Shown here piece by piece: positions 59,765-64,000 of a DNA stretch of 64,000 bases. The notes below the pieces were generated by a model. That model saw only the letters and a program-made list of their open reading frames with translations. It did no database searches and had not been told where the DNA came from. Position 1 is the stretch's first letter; the number at the start of each line of letters is the position of its first letter. A program made the translations under genes and the position numbers. Origin of the DNA: Pithys albifrons albifrons (lineage: Eukaryota; Chordata; Aves; Passeriformes; Thamnophilidae); the NCBI RefSeq assembly GCF_047495875.1, contig NC_092473.1, positions 16,226,388 through 16,290,387 of the forward strand, read 5' to 3'.

Positions 59765-62700
59765 GTACGAGGTGGCACCTCCACACTGCTGGGGTGCCAT
59801 CGAATCATGGGCATCCATCCCTCTGCCCCTTGGTGACGAGTGGACAGAGCTGAGTGGTACAGGTGTGGGTTGGGAGGTTCCTGTTGGGAAGGGTTGAAGA
59901 GGATCCTGTAGGGAAGATGCCACCTCCCTTTCCAAGGGACAGCTGAGTTGAGCTTAGTGGCATCTCAGCCCAGCATCCCTGTGCCCACCATCCTGGGTGG
60001 CTGTCCTGCCCAGGATGGGTGGGTGGACCTCCAATTGCTGGTCATCCCCCACCCTGCTGGGAGCTGTGGTCACTGGGCCATGGAGCCACCGCCTCTGCCT
60101 GCAGCAGGAGACATGGCTCCTGTTCCTGGTGGTTGCTGGGAAGGGAGCTGGGATTAGCTGTAGAACCACTGGAAATTCTCGAAGAGCCCAAAAAATAAAC
60201 TGAGTTCGGCAGGGTGAGAGCTGGAGGCAGGCGAGGGCTTGGCCAGGGCTGCTGACAGCTCCAGCAGCAGGGGCAGCTCTGCTCAGACCATGGGCTGCCT
60301 GGGGTGCCAGGCAGTGGGCACACATACCAGGATGCTCTGGCAATGCTTGCCTTGGGGTCAGGGTCCCCAGCACCTCTTGAGCCACCGGTGCAGCAGCCAC
60401 TGCAGCCGAATTGCTGCTCTTGCACAGTGTGGCCAACACTGGGGACGGAGCTGGTGCTGGCACAGGGACACGTGGTGGGATTATGGCCAGGCTGAGACGA
60501 TGGCCATTAGGGAATCAGGTCTCCATCTGGCCGTGCTCTGGGCCTGGCTTTCCAGTTCCTGCTTTAATCAGTGGAATTGCAAGATATTACGGTTTCCATG
60601 ACAACGCCCCCATGCCGGGGTCTCCGCCAGGCTGGTGGTGCAGAGGGTGGGGGGAGTGGGTTGGTGACCCTGGTCACACAGTGTTCCCCTGCTCTGCTGT
60701 GACTGCATGGGGGTCCCCCAGAGGCCCCCCATACCTGGGGACAGTGGGCACAGACCCCAGCACGGCCAGGATGGGGAGGGGACCATCAGCTCCCCATATT
60801 CACCTTGTTGAAGTGCCCATGTCCTGGCTGTCCTGTCCCCACTGAGCATCCTGAAGGGACCCAACATGCAAACAGCTGGGGCTGGGGGCAGGAGTGGCTG
60901 TCACTGAGCCAGACCTGAACCATCATCCTGAACTAATCAAAAAGAAACCCACCCCCCACAATTCAGGAAAATTCTTTCCTCTAGCAAGATCCATGGCAGT
61001 GCCTCGAGTGCCTCGGATATCCCCTTTGTCATCATCCCTGGAGAATTATACAGGATTATGTCCCCCCACAGAGGGGATTTGAGTAAGTGTCCAAATCTTC
61101 TTCTGGACCCAAGTCCCTCTGTGGGTGGCACAGTGGGTTCCCCTCAGGGTGTCCCCATCCCAGCAATCCTCATGTCAGTGAGGGGAGTGTGGCTGGACCT
61201 GCTGCCACCATCCCCCTCAGGAGAGCAGAGCTTGTCCCACGCCCAGGCACCACATTACAGTCCCTCAATAATGGGGTCAAACACTGTGGCCACCCCATGA
61301 TGCCAAGGGGCAGCACCATGTTACATTCCCCCAATGACGGGGTCAAACCCCCTGGTTACCCTCTGCCCCCATGTGAAAGGTTAATGCCAGGGCCTGGGCA
61401 AGAGGCACCGTAGATCAGGCAGCTAATCTGGCTTTAATGGAAATGAAATATTTATCTCAGGGAAAAGATTTACTGTCTAATCTTAATGAAATGAAGTCAA
61501 GAAAATAAATAAAAAAGGTGCTTTGGAGAGCAGGTTTCCCAGCTGTGGGTGCTGGGGGGGCAGTGTTGTGTGTGCTGCCAGACCTGATCCCAGATGCTGA
61601 TCCCAAGGTCTCCCATACAACGAGTTTGCTTCCAAGTAAGAGCTTTCCATGCTTTTAGTTTCACTAAAGGTGGTGAATGGCTCTTGAGTGCTCTGGATTT
61701 AGGGGTGCTGTGAATTCCTTGGGTGATTTCCACATGGCTCTAACCAGTTCAGACCATTGGTGACTGAGGAGGGGTGTGGGGTCTGCATGTTGGGGCTGGG
61801 GAAGGGCCACGTGGGGGGTTTGTGTAGGGAGGGCCCTGGCTCTGATGCTGTGCCCAGGGCTGGGGTGCCAGTCTGGGGGTGCTGGTGTGGTTGCCATGCT
61901 GTCCCCAGGGCTCAGGGCAGCCACCCACGGGCAGTGGTGTGGGTGCAGTTTGGGTGAGCAGAGCCTGTCGGAGCTGACCCAGTGAGTGTCCTGGGACTTG
62001 TCCTGTGGGAAACCCCATGAAGGACTTGGGACCATGGGGGTACCCCCTGACCAGCCTGGGCATCCCTGTGAGAATGTGACCAGCTCTGCATGCGCTGTTT
62101 CCGCTCGGGATGGGGGGCAGTGCCACACACACAGCCCTTGGCCCCACCTCTGCCTCCTGCCCTGCAGAGCCCGGGCAAGAGGAGCCCTCGGAGGGCTGGG
62201 ATGAGTCACTTCCCTCCAGCAATGGCAGTGCCATCAGCCCAGGGACTGGGAGGGATGCTGGAGGCAATGCTGGGAATGGTGCTGGAGTGATGCCAACAAG
62301 GGTCCCCCTCAATCACTTGGCCCTGGACAGCTGGCTGAGCCCCAGTGTGGGTCACAGTGGTGGCAGCTGTGGGTGACAGTGTGTCCCCTGCCATGCAGAG
62401 CCAGGTGGCCGGTGTGTCCCCGTCTCCTGCTGACCCTGGCACTGGCCTGATTGGATCTTCCCTCTGCACCAGCTGTATTTATTTTCGGGCTGTTGCTGCT
62501 GCTGGCTGTCCTCCCTCCCTGGGCTCTCCCTGGGCTTTAACGTGCTCCCTGCAAAGTGCTGCTGCTCAGCAAAACCCCAGACCCCCCGACTCAGCAACGG
62601 ATCCACCCAGGGCTGCAGACACGTCTCCTCTGTCCTCGAGCTGGGCTTTTCCAGTATTGGATTTTTTTCTTTCTTTTTATCTCGAATGGATTTCATCCCA

Positions 62701-64000
62701 TTTGCCCAGAATTAAGCTCCTGCAGATTTTAATTTGCTGACATTTTTTCATCTGTTTGGTTGTGGATAGCAGGGATAATGCACGTGCTGCGCCGGGTCCT
62801 CCCCGCTCCCATCCCCTGCCCATATGGCTGATGTGTGTAGGCAAAGTGCACAGTTGTAGTTGTGCTCAAGGATGCTGAAATCTGGCTGCGAGGGGGGAAG
62901 ATGAGCTGCCTCGGGTGAGTAACAAAGGCACCTTTCCTGGGAATGAGGGAAATGGGTTTAAATCAGGTTAATTCTGGGATCGAGCAGCTCCTGGCACTGC
63001 AATAACAAGGTGTGCTAGAAGTTAATTAACTCTTAGCAGCTGTATGGCCTCGGAGCTGCTCTGTCAGGGACTCTGCTGGGAGAGGGAAGCTCAGACTTGG
63101 GTTATTCCAGCACCTGCAACGCCAGAGCCTGGGTCTGGCCCTGGGGCACGGTGGGGTTTGTCTCGTCTGCTCCCCATGGCTGTGCAGGGCTGTGTGTGCA
63201 GGGCTCTGTGTGTGTGGGGCTGCTGGAGAGGCGAGGGGGTTGTTTTGTGTGTGCCTTGCACTGGTCTGGAGAGGGGAGTGGGTTGTTTTGGGCAGGTCAG
63301 GGTCTCCAGGGCACATGTCTCTCCACGCTGCTCTTATTTCTGAGCAGGTTCCAAACCAGGGCACAGCTGCTGTTCCAGTGGCACAGGCTCTGCACCCAGT
63401 GGTCTGTGGTGCTGGCACAACCGCCCCAGGTTCACCCCTGGGCTCTGGGAACAGTGACTCCCCCAAGGCGAATGTGACGGAGGGTCCTCCCTGGCGTCTC
63501 CCAGGGCTGTGGTACTTGCCCATCCCATGTCCCAGGCACTGTCTCCCTTTGAACAGCATGTTTTCCAGGCAGGGCTGGCGATGCAGCAGCTCCTGGCAGC
63601 ACTGTTTAGGTTAAAAACATCTGTTTGCAGTTGGATTGCTGGGAAACACAGATGTACTGAGCTGCAATGCTGGTGAATATACCACCGGCATTGATGGGGA
63701 CACAGATATTGTTCCAATAACCTGGACTGGAATAGGGAATGAGTGTGACATCCAGCCCTTGCCCTGGCTCCATCCTTGGGGGATAACTCTGGGCGGTTCA
63801 CACTGTGAGATGTTATCTTGGATCTCCTGTGAGTCATGTTGTGCCTCAGTGCTGCAGGGAGGATAGTTTGAGGGAGTTTGTACTTCACTGCTTTGGTTGT
63901 GCTCCTTTGCTTCCCAAGCAGCCCCTGCTCCTGCCCCTTTCTCCTTTGGGATTGCCAAAGGGTGCTGTGGTGGGCCAGGGTGAGCCTGCTCTCATCACAG
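59765..64000 (+). other. GRID2IP: GRID2IP introns, right end of window
   Basis: Apart from the possible exon at 62168-62371, no exon is convincing. A weak open frame follows an acceptor at 63347 but has no recognisable domain. An AT-rich island lies at 61420-61512. The FH2 core is not in the window. Confidence 0.4.
62168..62371 (+). CDS. Possible GRID2IP exon (low confidence)
   Basis: A polypyrimidine tract and CAG acceptor (ending 62167) precede an open frame rich in Ser, Gly and acidic residues (EPGQEEPSEGWDESLPSSNG, then LNHLALDSWLSP), with a GTGACA donor-like end. Delphilin has a low-complexity linker after the harmonin-like domain, which would fit. However, the phase does not follow directly from the 59610-59764 exon, so another exon would have to lie between. 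I could not recognise one. Confidence 0.25.

Noticed and set aside
62168..62371. Firm assignment of this open frame as a GRID2IP exon
   Set aside because: The phase does not match the previous recognised exon and there is no conserved domain, so it is listed only at low confidence.

Overview
The window is vertebrate nuclear DNA and almost certainly avian, probably a songbird microchromosome. Three observations support this. Short CR1 LINE 3' fragments are scattered throughout, with the typical end reading 'aggtcccttccaacccaaac ... gattctgtg'. Introns are compact and GC-rich, with many minisatellites. The gene order joins a block orthologous to human 16p13.3 (CASKIN1, MLST8, BRICD5, PGP, E4F1) to one orthologous to human 7p22 (ZDHHC4, GRID2IP). 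All gene models below were built by hand from splice sites and reading phase.

Layout: 1-7403 is intron 1 of CASKIN1 (minus strand), whose first coding exon lies in a CpG island at about 7.0-8.0 kb. A 13-exon GH20 hexosaminidase D-like gene (minus, 10202-13723) carries an N-terminal membrane anchor and has a 25-bp minisatellite filling most of its 3' UTR. A repeat-rich, GC-rich interval (13.7-17.4 kb) leads to MLST8 (plus, 17443-21432, complete, 8 coding exons). MLST8 ends tail to tail with BRICD5 (minus, 22207-26138, 6 coding exons). PGP (minus, 29035-32086) has 2 coding exons and an intron filled by a ~1.6 kb minisatellite. PGP shares a 534-bp CCAAT-rich bidirectional promoter with E4F1 (plus, 32621-41307, 14 coding exons). 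ZDHHC4 (minus, 42918-50809, 6 coding exons) ends tail to tail with E4F1. From 50.9 to 53 kb there are three minisatellites, one of which repeats a consensus 5' splice site nine times. GRID2IP (delphilin, plus) begins at or before 56385 and runs off the right end; the two-PDZ exon and the harmonin-like-domain exon are clear, and its formin-homology part lies beyond the window.

Functionally this is an ordinary group of housekeeping and neuronal genes: mTOR complex subunit MLST8, glycolytic repair phosphatase PGP, zinc-finger regulator E4F1, palmitoyltransferase ZDHHC4, synaptic scaffolds CASKIN1 and GRID2IP, BRICHOS protein BRICD5 and a GH20 glycosidase. I see no operon-like or novel enzymatic system. 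The unusual content is in the non-coding DNA: a 3' UTR hairpin minisatellite, a splice-donor minisatellite, a clustered-CCAAT divergent promoter, a near-perfect palindrome, and several AT-rich islands that look like candidate regulatory elements.
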